Source: Zygotorulaspora mrakii
Lineage: Eukaryota; Ascomycota; Saccharomycetes; Saccharomycetales; Saccharomycetaceae
Length of the DNA stretch: 64,000 bases
Direction: 5' to 3'
Assembly (NCBI RefSeq): GCF_013402915.1
Contig: NC_050721.1
Span: forward strand, 1,054,001 to 1,118,000
In this document: piece after piece, positions 10,312-20,543 of the stretch
Position numbering within the stretch: the stretch's first letter is position 1
Layout: each line of letters starts with the position of its first letter
Made by a program: the position numbers and the translations under genes
The notes under the pieces: generated by a model
What the model was told of the DNA's origin: nothing
The model's database searches: none
What the model saw: only the letters and a program-made list of their open reading frames with translations

Positions 10312-11313
10312 ATGTCCCGTAAACCTGGTAATTATTTTTTTCTCCTGCCAATAATTGCTTTTGTACCATGGTATGGTATGTTAATAGCGATGCTGGCGTG
10401 TTGGGCAGGCCAGGGCCATCCCATATACTGGTTCATGAACCCGGGGCAATTTCCGGTGTACATATCCGACATTGGTGCAACTAATCTGAACCCATTATTC
10501 ATCTCATGTGCAGCTTGGCAAGGGCTATTCTACGTTATTACTGTAGCGTGTGAGTTTTACCAGAGAGCAGGTTATTGGCCGTTCCATGCCCGCCCCAGGG
10601 ATGAGGTCCCTCAGGATGATACTTCGTTCAAGTCGATGAAAACTCAATACAGTGAGTTGCTGCTGTCTGCAAAATTTCTGATGCCACCTTGGTACAGCAA
10701 GGATGAAAGGAACCTCATATTTGCATCGTTTGTGCTGGGGGTAATCGGAGAACTAGGTCTATTATTTTGTTCGATCTTCACTACTGCCAAGTACCATGAC
10801 GTTCATATGTCCATGGTCGTGGTTTTTGTTGTGTTCATGTGTTTATCCATCTGGTGCAACATTATAGAGTACTTCATGATGGGCAGGCATTATGCATTAC
10901 TGCACCCATTAGCATTCACAGACAATGACCGCTTAACAATTGATGACATAAAGTGGTATCAGATCAAGGGTCACGTGTGGAATAAATTCATCATCAGTGC
11001 TCTGGTCAAGTTCGTATGGTTAGTTTTAGCCATTGTGTGGGCAATTTGTTTTGGTGCCATCGAGGACAGCTCTATCAGTGCATGTTTTGAATGGTTGTTG
11101 GCATTCTGGTTTGGTGTTTATTTCACCAACCTTTCTGTTGATTTCTACTTGGGCGGAAGGTATAAAAAATCCCGTTACTTCCACCAGGTTGAATCATTTG
11201 CTGGCTATTACAAGTATGAAAACTTAGTCAACTCTCAACAGCAGCATGCCACGGAGGAAACGGTAAGCATCGCAGATTCCCAAACGCCCTTGGGTGGATA
11301 CATGCCAAATTAA
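10312..11313 (+). CDS. SFK1: Sfk1, plasma-membrane protein of the FRAG1/DRAM family
   Basis: Suppressor of PI4-kinase (stt4) mutants; promotes PI4P formation and lipid asymmetry at the plasma membrane. 333 residues with about six hydrophobic segments: 9-31, 61-78, 141-162, 168-190, 232-252 and 257-277. Starts MSRKPGNYFFLLPIIAFVPW at the first ATG. Conserved loop residues include WYSKDERN after segment two. The C-terminal tail is hydrophilic and cytosolic. It diverges from ASK1, as YKL051W and YKL052C do in S. cerevisiae. Confidence 0.92.
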   Translation: MSRKPGNYFFLLPIIAFVPWYGMLIAMLACWAGQGHPIYWFMNPGQFPVYISDIGATNLNPLFISCAAWQGLFYVITVACEFYQRAGYWPFHARPRDEVPQDDTSFKSMKTQYSELLLSAKFLMPPWYSKDERNLIFASFVLGVIGELGLLFCSIFTTAKYHDVHMSMVVVFVVFMCLSIWCNIIEYFMMGRHYALLHPLAFTDNDRLTIDDIKWYQIKGHVWNKFIISALVKFVWLVLAIVWAICFGAIEDSSISACFEWLLAFWFGVYFTNLSVDFYLGGRYKKSRYFHQVESFAGYYKYENLVNSQQQHATEETVSIADSQTPLGGYMPN

Positions 11314-11599
11314 ACTGGAGACACACTTAAAATTTCCATTGTACATTACGATAGCCTCGATAGCTTCACCATCTGAGAAAGCTTAGATATATATCTTAAG
11401 TATATATTTATCTCTTCCAAGTTGTTTCTCTAAATTCGTACAGCCACGTGTATACGAGGCAGAACTTTTCGCTTAGATAACGAATTAAGAAATTTCAAGA
11501 AATTTTGAGATTGAATACATAAAAAATATATTTTAGGCCTGTTATACATAACCTAAACGAAAAGAGTAATTTGCAAGGGTCCAGTTGCAAACTTTAAAA

Positions 11600-14200
11600 T
11601 TAGAAAACTTCTTTAAAATAGCTGTCCTTGTTTTTTTCCTCCGGCTCACTCGAATTATGAATATCGTCTGACTCTTGGGTAGCCTCCTTTGCATTTGGCA
11701 CATCATCTGCTATCGATCCTTGAGAAAAGCCACTGAAAGTTGGGGCTAAATTGTTTTTCACTGGATCATCTTTTGTTGGAGACGATTTTGTTAGAGCTGA
11801 GCCCGCCGGTGCAGTTTGTTTATCTAGCACCTTTTTTCTTTTAGCATTTTCTGATCCAATGAAGAATTTCTCAGACCATGTTGGTTCGTCAGCCTTTGCC
11901 TCGGTAGTTTTTACCTCTGTTTTAGTATTTTCTGCTTCACCAGGTTTACTTTGAACTGCGTGTGTTGGAGTTGTACCATCGATTACACCGCTGGCAGCAA
12001 CGACAGACTGGTTTGAATCGACAATACTTTGGTCGTTCTCCTTCACATTCTTTCCTAAATCCTCATCAACCTCGTCCTCTTCGTCAAGGTCTTCACTTAC
12101 TGGTGGATTTTTGAGTTCTTCTGCCACGGAAGTTTGTAAATCTTTGTGCTGCTTGATGAACTCATCATAAGGCATCCCAATCAATACCTTGATTCTTTCT
12201 TCATCCAGCTTTTCGTCACCACGCGCTTCTGCGGCATCCTTCATTACCTCCAGCATTTTCAATTGTTCCTTCTTCAACTCAATTTCTGTCGCGTTCAATT
12301 GACTTTTACGTTCGTTTACTATCATTTCGACTTCTAACTGCTTTAAGCGAGCTTCTTCCGTGGATATTGCCGCTTGTTCTTTAACTTCTCTAGCTTGCTT
12401 AATAACATTAAGATTTAAATCTTCATGTAATTCATCTTTTGTCTGGCCAAGTGTTTCCAAATTTCCAATTTCCTGCTCTTGCTGCTCGTCATAGCTCACA
12501 ATACCTCTTTGATATTTCAACAACATAACATTGTGATTGTCGATAGACTTATGGAGTTTTGAAATTTCGATATTGATTGTCTCCTTTTCAGCAATTAATC
12601 TTTCATGCTCTTCTTCTGCTTCTTGAACGGCATCATGATACGGTTTCAATAGTTCTTCTTGTTCTTTACGCGCCTCTTCCAAATCTTTGTCAATACTCTG
12701 GTCAAAGTTTGCTATCATCGCTTCATTCTCTTTAGCTTTTGATTTCAACAATTGCTGTAGTTCGGTTTCCAGATTAGATTGAAGTTGTGTGGTTTCTTCC
12801 AATTCCTTGTTTATTTCAGCAAGTTTTTCATCATTTTTCCTAATCAATGAGGCAAACCTTTTGGTTGCCTTGTCCTGTGCCCCTTGTTTTTCCTTAGCAA
12901 TTCTAGATTCAGAACTTGCAACGTACGTTTCGTTATTACGCAGTTTAGTCGTCTGCAAAGATATCCATTCAGCATAACCTTGTTTGTAAGCGTCAGTTCT
13001 TTCCTTGATATCCAAGTCCGTTGCACGTTGATTGTCAGCTCTTTCTGAGACCTCTCCCAATAGAGGTGAAACCATATTCTTGGCGATGTTATCAATTTCA
13101 TCTGGGGCTAGCCATAACCCGCCACCCATATTAATCTTATTTTGATAAGGTAATTTCTTTTCATTATTCTTCTTTACATGTTCCAGAGCAGCTTCATTGA
13201 ATTTTTCGTTGCCAAACAATAACTTGTTATGATCCATTGCTTCAATCAACTTAAGCTCCTTCTCAGCATTTTCTCGGGCTCTTGCCAGAACTTGCTGTGA
13301 AGTTAACAATTTCAAGTACTCCTCTCTTTTTTTCTCATTTTCTTGATATTCTGGATCCATCAAAGTTTTAGGATCGATGTTCCTGACTGCAAATGCTGCA
13401 TTTTCAGCAAGTCTGTAAGGATCAGCTTCCCTTTCGATAACCGAACTTTCGATTCTAGAAGACATTCTTTGCAAGGCTTCCTTGGTCAATAGGACGCTAT
13501 TGCCCGCTGCTTTATTTGGAGCATCAGTTCTCAGACCATAAGAAAAGTTCTCGCGAGAAGGTGTTGTCCTGTCATGAATTCTCTTTTCAGCTTGTCTTTC
13601 AGCGCCGGAAAGAACTTTAGACATATTCAATGGCTTTGGTTTTGGGTTGACCTTTTCCTGCTGGGCGCTCACAGCCTGTGCGTTTGCATTGTAGGCGTGT
13701 GTCGCAGACGATAAAGAGTGTGCTCTACTACGGCTTGCAGTTGAACTACCACTCTTTGTAACTTTTTTGGTCCTACTATCGTTGGACACCAGTGAATAAG
13801 CTCTGGTTGCTGCTGACTGTGAACCCTCGTGGATTTTTGCCACTTCTATCTTTTTCACGGGCTCCAAACCCCTGACACCAACTTTGGTTGCTGCGCTGGC
13901 AGCACCTGGGTCCACATAAAGTCTCTTGTAAGCCGTGATAACCACTTTATTGTCATTTGCCAAGTTCGCAGCGATGTCTGATGCCATTCTTGGCTCGACA
14001 ACTCCAGTACTCGTCTTGGTAGCTGGGGACTCATACACTCCATATTTCAACTTGGCTCTGTAGAGCGCCTCTTTGCTCAAAGGTTCTCCTGAAGTCTGAT
14101 AAACCCCACCTTTCCTATCGCGGATGCTGCTACCAGTCTTCGCACCCGCAAGAAGAATTTCATTACGTTCTTGGTCGTTCACAGTGGAAACAAGTGACAT
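11600..14200 (-). CDS. EIS1: Eis1, eisosome component
   Basis: Needed for normal eisosome assembly beneath the plasma membrane. 866 residues (yeast Eis1 843). The N-terminus SSIRDRKGGVYQTSGEPLSKEALYRAKLK-type region (residues about 24-52) is the conserved family segment; the centre from about 280 to 670 is long coiled coil rich in Glu, Lys and Gln; the C-terminus is acidic and Ser/Thr-rich. S. cerevisiae keeps two copies, EIS1 (YMR031C) and YKL050C; a single copy here supports divergence before the genome duplication. Convergent with SFK1, divergent from HOF1. Confidence 0.93.
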   Translation of the reverse strand: MSLVSTVNDQERNEILLAGAKTGSSIRDRKGGVYQTSGEPLSKEALYRAKLKYGVYESPATKTSTGVVEPRMASDIAANLANDNKVVITAYKRLYVDPGAASAATKVGVRGLEPVKKIEVAKIHEGSQSAATRAYSLVSNDSRTKKVTKSGSSTASRSRAHSLSSATHAYNANAQAVSAQQEKVNPKPKPLNMSKVLSGAERQAEKRIHDRTTPSRENFSYGLRTDAPNKAAGNSVLLTKEALQRMSSRIESSVIEREADPYRLAENAAFAVRNIDPKTLMDPEYQENEKKREEYLKLLTSQQVLARARENAEKELKLIEAMDHNKLLFGNEKFNEAALEHVKKNNEKKLPYQNKINMGGGLWLAPDEIDNIAKNMVSPLLGEVSERADNQRATDLDIKERTDAYKQGYAEWISLQTTKLRNNETYVASSESRIAKEKQGAQDKATKRFASLIRKNDEKLAEINKELEETTQLQSNLETELQQLLKSKAKENEAMIANFDQSIDKDLEEARKEQEELLKPYHDAVQEAEEEHERLIAEKETINIEISKLHKSIDNHNVMLLKYQRGIVSYDEQQEQEIGNLETLGQTKDELHEDLNLNVIKQAREVKEQAAISTEEARLKQLEVEMIVNERKSQLNATEIELKKEQLKMLEVMKDAAEARGDEKLDEERIKVLIGMPYDEFIKQHKDLQTSVAEELKNPPVSEDLDEEDEVDEDLGKNVKENDQSIVDSNQSVVAASGVIDGTTPTHAVQSKPGEAENTKTEVKTTEAKADEPTWSEKFFIGSENAKRKKVLDKQTAPAGSALTKSSPTKDDPVKNNLAPTFSGFSQGSIADDVPNAKEATQESDDIHNSSEPEEKNKDSYFKEVF

Positions 14201-14766
14201 AACGTTTCAGTTTACTTTCAATTTGTCTACACTGTTGCCAATGCTATAAATGTTTACGTCTACTACTTAAAATGAAGGGCATTTTATTACTTTTATCGTT
14301 TTCATGTTGCAACTTTCGTTTTTTATTATTCTATGCTTCCTCACCGCCCCTTGAAGGGACAAAAAATTCGAATTTGTTTAGCAAGTTTCAACTTCGAAAT
14401 TAGCAAAAAAGGGAAAGAAGTTCCTAATAAGGAAAGCTATCTCCGTTTTCTGTCATAATTTTTAAAAAACATCCGAATTAGGAGCCTTGATATGGATTCC
14501 TTTTCCGCTTACCCAAAACGGTGACTACTTTATTTCGAAATGACATTTATACTCCGAAAACAGAAAAAGGTAAATAAGGGAATGAAAATAATCATGAATG
14601 GATAGTTTTTAGTCAAAGGCTCGATAAGTTAGCGAACTTGGGCTTGTTATTAAGAGTGATGATCGTTTCATATGTCTACTGCGAAAACGCTAGTTTGAAG
14701 TAGCAGTGCTTGGTTTACGCTTTTGTTTTGGTGGGTGCTAGTTGCGACGGTGCTGTAGTGACAAAT
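14201..14766. other. Divergent promoter EIS1 / HOF1
   Basis: 566 bp. CCCCT (reverse of the stress element AGGGG) occurs at 14347-14351. A CCGAAA-containing stretch near 14553 superficially resembles centromere element III but has no partner elements (see rejected items). Nothing else recognised. Confidence 0.4.
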
Positions 14767-16719
14767 ATGAGCTACAATTTTGAACAATGCTTTTGGGATC
14801 CCTTTGACGATGGGGTAAATGTTTTACTAGAACACATATCCTCAGGAATCAAATCCTGTGACACCATGGTCCATTTCTTCAAACAGAGAAGCGAACTAGA
14901 AAAAGATTATGCGAGACGACTTGGTGCAATCAGCAACAAATTGAATAAGGACATTGAGGAAAAGCCAGAGTTCGGTAGCCTCTACAAAACCTACAATACA
15001 ATCCTCAACCACGAGAAATCAAGAGCTCAAGCACATTCGAAGCAGAGCGAAGTAATAAATAGACAGGTTTATTCCGATATTAAGCTATTCGCACAGAATT
15101 TACAAGCAAAATACGTTACAATAAGCAGTAAAATCGAGAAACTCAGGCTGGATAAATACAATAAAAAAAAGGGCTGCGAGGAATTGAGCAAAAGACTTGA
15201 GGAAGCGCAAACTTTTGCTCGTGATTTGCAGCTGAATCAGAATAACATTATTGGTTCAAGAAAGATCGAACAAAACAGAAAGGAGCTGGCTAAATGGGAA
15301 AGTAACAGCCAGGAGTTTGCATTACAATTAGATGTTTTGAAACAGGAGTCTAGGGCGGCACAAAAATTTTGGTTTAAAGAGTGGGGAAATGTGACTCATG
15401 AATTACAAGAGATGGAAAGTGCAAGAATTTCTTTCTTACAGTCTAAGATCCAACAATACGCAGAAGCAACCACTGAAACAAGTCTTTTGGAACAAGCTAG
15501 AATGGATACACTTACGAATCAACTAGCTACTTTCACTGCAGCAGACGATATTAGGGATTTTTCAAATAATTTTGGTACTGGCAGATTGAGAGAAAAAACT
15601 CAACCCAATGCAAGCAGCTCGGTAACAGGAAACATCAAAGAAAGGAATATCAGTTCTCAATCACATAAACGAGACTCTTATGTAGAGAACATTCGGAAAC
15701 TTTCCGCCCAGTTACAAAGACAAGGACAAAAGTCTTACAGTAGGTCAGTGCACGATAAAAATTCCAATGGGTATGCATATCAGGAACAGGAAAATAATTT
15801 TGAGCATCGATCTCAGTTACAACCTAGGCCAGAGCCAGAGCCTGAGTCTCTGCTAGACTCTTCATATAAGGCCACAAGAAGAGAGATTCGAGTAATTGAG
15901 TCTCCTAGATCCGAAAGAACTTCACCTGATGAAGTTACCAGATATTCACCACCAGAATTGAGAGTGGAAAGTCCGAAGGAGCATAAGAATGCATACTCCT
16001 CCTCTTCGGCAAGCTCCTCACAACCAACTGATTTCACTCACATTAAAAATCGTACAAGCTTTGATTCCATGGCAACATCAGTCAGTTCAATGGCCAGTAG
16101 CATAGATGATTCACGGAGATTCGCTAAATCTTGGAACTCTTCTAATAGAAAGAGAAAGTCATTGAGCAGTATTCAGAGACAGCAGTATGAAGAACAACAG
16201 CAACAACGACATTTATCTCCTTCACCAAATTCCACCGAACACACATCTAGAGTCGATGAAAACACAAAGATGAGAGATAGTAGTGCCAGCACTACTATTG
16301 TTAGTCGTCCGAATGGTGAAGATTATCATATTCGTCGAAAGTCTATGATTCTGAAGGATTCCAAGAGTCCGATAGAAGACGCTTTATATGAGATGGAAAG
16401 AATTAGAAGTATAGGGAGCGGTGATATTTTTGCATCATCAGAGAATGCAGTTGGACGAGTTAGAGATAATGGCGTGACTGTCACATTGCCCCTTGTAACA
16501 AGTGACGGTGAAACGGTTATCAAGTATGCCAAAGCAATATATCCATTAGCAAACAATGATGCCCCAGAAGTTGCTCATTTTCAGAAGGGAGATTATCTGC
16601 TGATTACATCTATAGTGAATGAAGACTGGTTTAGAGGTGAAGTTTATGAAAACAACGGTATAGACCGAAATCACGCGATTGGTCTAATCCCCTTCAATTT
16701 TATCAAAGTATTGAGCTGA
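14767..16719 (+). CDS. HOF1: Hof1, F-BAR and SH3 cytokinesis protein
   Basis: Bud-neck protein that coordinates actomyosin ring contraction and septum formation. I chose ATG 14767 (MSYNFEQCFWDPFDDGVN), matching the yeast start; an open extension of 19 codons upstream has no ATG. 650 residues (yeast 669). F-BAR domain at about 5-270 (FFKQRSELEKDYARRLGAIS, then coiled coil). Ser-rich linker with DDSRRFAKSWNSSNRKRKS. C-terminal SH3 at about 585-648 (AKAIYPL, KGDYLLITSI, EDWFRGEVY, GLIPFNFIKVL). YMR032W in S. cerevisiae, between YMR031C and ARP9. Confidence 0.96.
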   Translation: MSYNFEQCFWDPFDDGVNVLLEHISSGIKSCDTMVHFFKQRSELEKDYARRLGAISNKLNKDIEEKPEFGSLYKTYNTILNHEKSRAQAHSKQSEVINRQVYSDIKLFAQNLQAKYVTISSKIEKLRLDKYNKKKGCEELSKRLEEAQTFARDLQLNQNNIIGSRKIEQNRKELAKWESNSQEFALQLDVLKQESRAAQKFWFKEWGNVTHELQEMESARISFLQSKIQQYAEATTETSLLEQARMDTLTNQLATFTAADDIRDFSNNFGTGRLREKTQPNASSSVTGNIKERNISSQSHKRDSYVENIRKLSAQLQRQGQKSYSRSVHDKNSNGYAYQEQENNFEHRSQLQPRPEPEPESLLDSSYKATRREIRVIESPRSERTSPDEVTRYSPPELRVESPKEHKNAYSSSSASSSQPTDFTHIKNRTSFDSMATSVSSMASSIDDSRRFAKSWNSSNRKRKSLSSIQRQQYEEQQQQRHLSPSPNSTEHTSRVDENTKMRDSSASTTIVSRPNGEDYHIRRKSMILKDSKSPIEDALYEMERIRSIGSGDIFASSENAVGRVRDNGVTVTLPLVTSDGETVIKYAKAIYPLANNDAPEVAHFQKGDYLLITSIVNEDWFRGEVYENNGIDRNHAIGLIPFNFIKVLS

Positions 16720-16782
16720 CGTCCTTATCCTGCTTCATTAATTATGTATATACCGTACATACATCCACCGCATATACAGTTT

Positions 16783-17400
16783 TCAAAGAAACTGGCCCCT
16801 GATCCTCCTTGCTAATTGCATGTCCTTCCGCATTATTGTTATCCTTTTGGCGTGCAATGCTAATAAATTCGTGTGCTCCATAAGTCCAACCAAATAAGCT
16901 TCGCTAGCCTCTTGTAAGGCGAGAATTGCCATAGATTGCCAACGCAGTTGCTGTTCTTCCGCGGTGAACTGATCTGTGACCTCTTTGACTAATCTTGCAA
17001 ATGGAATCTTTGATATTAACAATTCCGTGGATCGCTGATACTTTCTTATTTCGATGAGCGCCAACTCACTGGGGGTATATTTTTTGTGCGTTTTACTGGC
17101 TATATTGTTTACTCTTCTTCTTCTCCGCTTAACAATCTCTTGGTGCTTCAGCTGTAACGGTTCTTTTGGCAAGTACCTATCCGCCTGAGAGCTCATATAA
17201 GGATGCTCTCGTACTCCATCGTATAAACTTCCTCCTTGCTGCTTTACTAGCAGCTTTCGACGCTCTCTGTTACGCTGTAATAGCGACTGTGCCCTTTCAT
17301 TAATCTGTTGTTGTTCAATAGATAGCCTATTCACATTGCTTAACGTCCTGACGGCGGAACTACTTTGAACAATAATATTTCCTGGCTGTCTAAATTCCAT
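16783..17400 (-). CDS. CSE4: Cse4, centromeric histone H3 (CENP-A)
   Basis: Histone H3 variant that marks centromeric nucleosomes. 205 residues (yeast 229). The C-terminal histone fold begins near residue 105 ([20 protein letters not shown]) and includes [12 protein letters not shown], the CATD-type loop region, and the terminal [19 protein letters not shown]. The N-terminal tail is basic and low in similarity, with RRRRR near 93-97, as usual for CENP-A. Convergent with HOF1. YKL049C in S. cerevisiae, where it sits beside ELM1; here ARP9 to MIH1 intervene, as expected of interleaving. Confidence 0.97.
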   Translation of the reverse strand: MEFRQPGNIIVQSSSAVRTLSNVNRLSIEQQQINERAQSLLQRNRERRKLLVKQQGGSLYDGVREHPYMSSQADRYLPKEPLQLKHQEIVKRRRRRVNNIASKTHKKYTPSELALIEIRKYQRSTELLISKIPFARLVKEVTDQFTAEEQQLRWQSMAILALQEASEAYLVGLMEHTNLLALHAKRITIMRKDMQLARRIRGQFL

Positions 17401-17491
17401 TTCTGTATTGTTGATCTATACAACAAGCGTGCGAGCTCTCAGAGAGGTTTATGGTGTTTGAATGTAGTGTTAAAAGCCTTGATACAAGAAA

Positions 17492-17517
17492 TTTCGCGTT
17501 CTATGAATATCGCGAAG
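17492..17517. promoter_or_regulatory. Inverted pair of CGCGAA sites upstream of CSE4
   Basis: TTTCGCG and CGCGAAG are arranged head to head 12 bp apart. CGCGAAA-type sequences are bound by the yeast G1/S factors SBF and MBF. Location upstream of a histone variant gene is consistent with S-phase expression, but binding is inferred. Confidence 0.4.
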
Positions 17518-18011
17518 TTGAAAATGTGAAAGGATCTTCAAGATGTCAAAGCAAAACAAAAAAAAATCTGTCCACAGAGGAGACCTGTGCATGCGCCCGG
17601 CATCAGCTTCATTCAGTACTGCATTTCAGGTAAAGTAAAGCATTTAGAAGACAGATAAAAATGTATCATTTGTCTAACAAGAGCTGTGGCGATCCTTTGC
17701 GATGTGACCTTGTTCAAACTAAGATCTTTTGATATTTTCATTATTACAAGAGAAATACTATTTGAAATAGCTATGAAAAAACATCTTCATCTTCGTCCTC
17801 TATGTAAGGCGTAAGGTCAAGTAATACACGCCTTCTTAGTAATATGCTATAGACGTTTAAAAAGGAGCTGTGATCCTGCGATTGTGATACGTCTCATTTT
17901 TTAGAAACAACCCAACGAAAGTCGCTTTTTTAGAGAGTTGCAACCTCTTTAGTTTGCTCTGAGACTGGCAGCTGTATCATCTTTATCGGAGGAGTTCACA
18001 TCGATGAATGA

Positions 18012-18368
18012 TTACTTCAATCGTGCAGTGACAACAGTGATTCTATCCTGAAGTAAACCCTTTACATAAGTAAGTTCATTCATTCTGAATATCAAAGATA
18101 GAACTCTTTTGTCTTGCATGGAATTCACAAAGCATGGCATGTAAACCCTATTCATCAGAGATTCCAAGGTATAATGCCAGTTACTGCTCTGAACAAAGGA
18201 GCCATGAAAGATTTCGAAAATGCAAGAGGCGTGTGCCACAAGAGTAGAATGCAACCGCCTTATTTGGCATGAACGTAAAGCTGCGATTAATGTTACACCT
18301 GCAACAAGGCTGCTTTCATCTTCCATGAAACCCTTCCAGCACAATTGAGTCTTTATGTTTCCTTTCAT
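18012..18368 (-). CDS. Unrecognised 118-codon open frame (possible relic)
   Basis: ATG at 18366-18368; the frame stays open a little further upstream without ATG. Composition looks more coding-like than the AT-rich flank, with hydrophobic helices such as SLVAGVTLIAALRSC and LHSTLVAHASCIF. I do not recognise a family; it faintly resembles C-terminal helices of zinc-cluster regulators, so a gene remnant is possible. No S. cerevisiae gene occupies this position. Low confidence that it is expressed. Confidence 0.2.
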   Translation of the reverse strand: MKGNIKTQLCWKGFMEDESSLVAGVTLIAALRSCQIRRLHSTLVAHASCIFEIFHGSFVQSSNWHYTLESLMNRVYMPCFVNSMQDKRVLSLIFRMNELTYVKGLLQDRITVVTARLK

Positions 18369-18981
18369 ATGGAACAGCAAAGCGTAGATAAAAAATCGTA
18401 CCTTTTAGAAAGAAAAATGGGAGGGCAAGTCCCGTTATCGTTCACCAAAGCGCAACTCCGCCAGCCAAAACAACTTTGTGCCTTCCTTCAACTCAATCCG
18501 CCGCCCAATATCAATTCCTTTTTTATTTGCAGTTCTTATCAAGGGGATGAAAGAGGAACCATTCCTTCTGGACCAATCATGGCTCGTATTTGAGTGCGCC
18601 ACCGCCACCGATTTTTTTCAGATGGGGCATGAGATGACATTTCTTATTGATATTTTTTATTTGAGAGCCCTTCTGCGTGCGAACATGGATAATAGGCCAG
18701 GAATGTGAAGGAAATATGAGATCGCTGAAGTAAACCACAGTTTGACCCTGACTTCACAGTGACTCTGTAACTTAATTACAAGAGTTGGCATAACTGACCT
18801 TTCTGTGCATTGTTTATGATAGACTTTGGATAAATCGCGGATAACGATTGCAAAGTGCGTTTTGGATTTTTCAATGTTGATATTGAATTTAAAAAACCTG
18901 TCTCTTCAACCGACTTAACTAAAAAATTGAGGCAAATAATTGAAGGTGTTGCACGTTTGAGAAAGTCAGTTAAATATCAAT

Positions 18982-20446
18982 ATGGCGCCTTTTAGGTTAG
19001 ACAGCATACTGGTATGTGAAATCACGCTTTTTGGGTAACGTTAATCCATTTGCACTTGTTTATGTTTGCATTATACTAACACGCTAACAGCTCGTATATC
19101 CTCGATCACAGTCAACGCTAGTCCAATTTGGGTTGCAAGATGAAGTATTTACTGCACCTGAATTGGAGCTTCGCACGCGGGTTTACAAAAGTGTTGATCC
19201 TCAAGGAAAAGCTAAGTATCACTCCAGTGCCGGTGATAATAGGGAAGAGGTGCTTTTCATAGAAAATGGCTCAATCACAAATCTAGAAGCTTTTTTGGAA
19301 TTTCTGAAACTCATATACATGTCAATTTTATCGGATGCCTCGAGAAAAAGACCTGCTGCCTTTGAAACGGTCCTATCAAATATTCCTATGCTTTTAGTGA
19401 CCCACCATACGTGGTCACAATTTCAAATGGAAAAAATTACACAATTCCTTTTCGAAGCTTTACAGCTGAACAATGTTATGCTATTACCGGTTTCGCTGGC
19501 GTCTACATACGCAATGGGATCATTACAAAACTGCTGTGTGATCGATGTTGGTACAAATCACACTGACATTATTCCCATTATTGACTACACTCCATTAGAC
19601 CCGCTTACATCCTCAATTCCTTTTGGGGGACAGTTAATAAATGAGACGCTATCCAAACTTTTGCCAGATTTCACTCCGAATCAAATAGAGTGCCTAAAAA
19701 GATCGCCAATATACGAAGTACTAAGTGACGATGCAAAAAAATTATCTGCTTTTGACTTCCAAGATAATGCTGAAGCTGATGACGGAACTTTGGATGTTGC
19801 AGCAATAGTCACCAGTGGTCGTGATACTCGTGAAATTTTAGAGGAAAGGGAGCGCAAAAAGAAGGAACAGAATGCCTCAAATTCTCAACTAGAATCTAAC
19901 TCTTTTATAGATAATGATGGTAACAAATTAGATGTCGGTAAGCAAAGATTTCAAGGTTGCGAAAGATTAATCGAAAAGATCTCAATTAGAGTGGGAAGAG
20001 CTTTAGAACAAGTGGATGATGTGATTAAACTAAGATCGGCGTACGAGAATATAATTATTGTAGGCGGAGCCACATCTATACAGGGATTTAAAGAGGCATT
20101 GCTGGGTAGATTGATTAATGATCAAATAATTATTGAACCAGATTCAGAGAGACAAGCCAGAGAACAAAGTGCTTTAGGCACTTCTAATTCCAAAAAGAAA
20201 AATAAATTTATGGGGAGCACTTTCATTCCAAGTATTGAATACGTCCAGGCACCAAATGTTATCAAAATTGCAAAATATCCTGAGTATTTTCCTGAATGGA
20301 AGAAACACGGTTATGCGGATATCGCATTTTTAGGATCTCAAATAGTTTCGAAACAAATCTTCACACATTCGAAAGATACTTTCTACATTACCAGAGAAAA
20401 GTATGATGAAAAAGGACCCGCATGTATTTGGGATACAATGTTCTGA
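18982..20446 (+). CDS. ARP9: Arp9, actin-related subunit of SWI/SNF and RSC, with one intron
   Basis: Nuclear actin-related protein that pairs with Arp7 on the Snf2/Sth1 HSA helix. Exon 1 is 18982-19011 (10 codons, [10 protein letters not shown]), exon 2 is 19091-20446; joined they give 461 residues (yeast 467). The join is in phase 0 and yields [13 protein letters not shown], as in yeast. Without the intron the first ATG in exon 2 would lose the N-terminal strand. Actin-fold signatures are visible: [16 protein letters not shown] (phosphate loop), [26 protein letters not shown], and the C-terminal [21 protein letters not shown]033W in S. cerevisiae also carries a 5' intron at this place. Confidence 0.96.
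19012..19090 (+). other. ARP9 spliceosomal intron (79 nt)
   Basis: 5' splice site GTATGT at 19012-19017 (the full yeast consensus), branch point TACTAAC at 19074-19080, 3' splice site AACAG ending at 19090, only 10 nt after the branch sequence. All three signals are consensus or near it, and the spliced frame restores the conserved N-terminus. Confidence 0.95.
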
Positions 20447-20543
20447 GGCAAGTAGCATTCAATTGTCTGTAATTATTACAAGTTGTATATTTTAAAATAC
20501 TATATCTTCAAAATTGGTAATTGGTCTATAAATTATTACTACA

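Larger units (their letters stand above)
17401..18981. other. Long divergent intergenic CSE4 / ARP9
   Basis: 1.58 kb. TTTCGCG (17492-17498) and CGCGAAG (17511-17517) form an inverted pair of SCB/MCB-like sites about 95 bp upstream of CSE4. A 118-codon open frame with ATG at 18368 runs on the minus strand (listed separately). The remainder is AT-rich; no tRNA, centromere or LTR recognised. Confidence 0.45.

Noticed and set aside
14521..14580. CCGAAAACAGAAAAA resembles centromere element III
   Set aside because: No RTCACRTG element I or strongly AT-rich element II at the proper distance, and the locus (YMR031/032, YKL049/050) is not near a centromere in related genomes.
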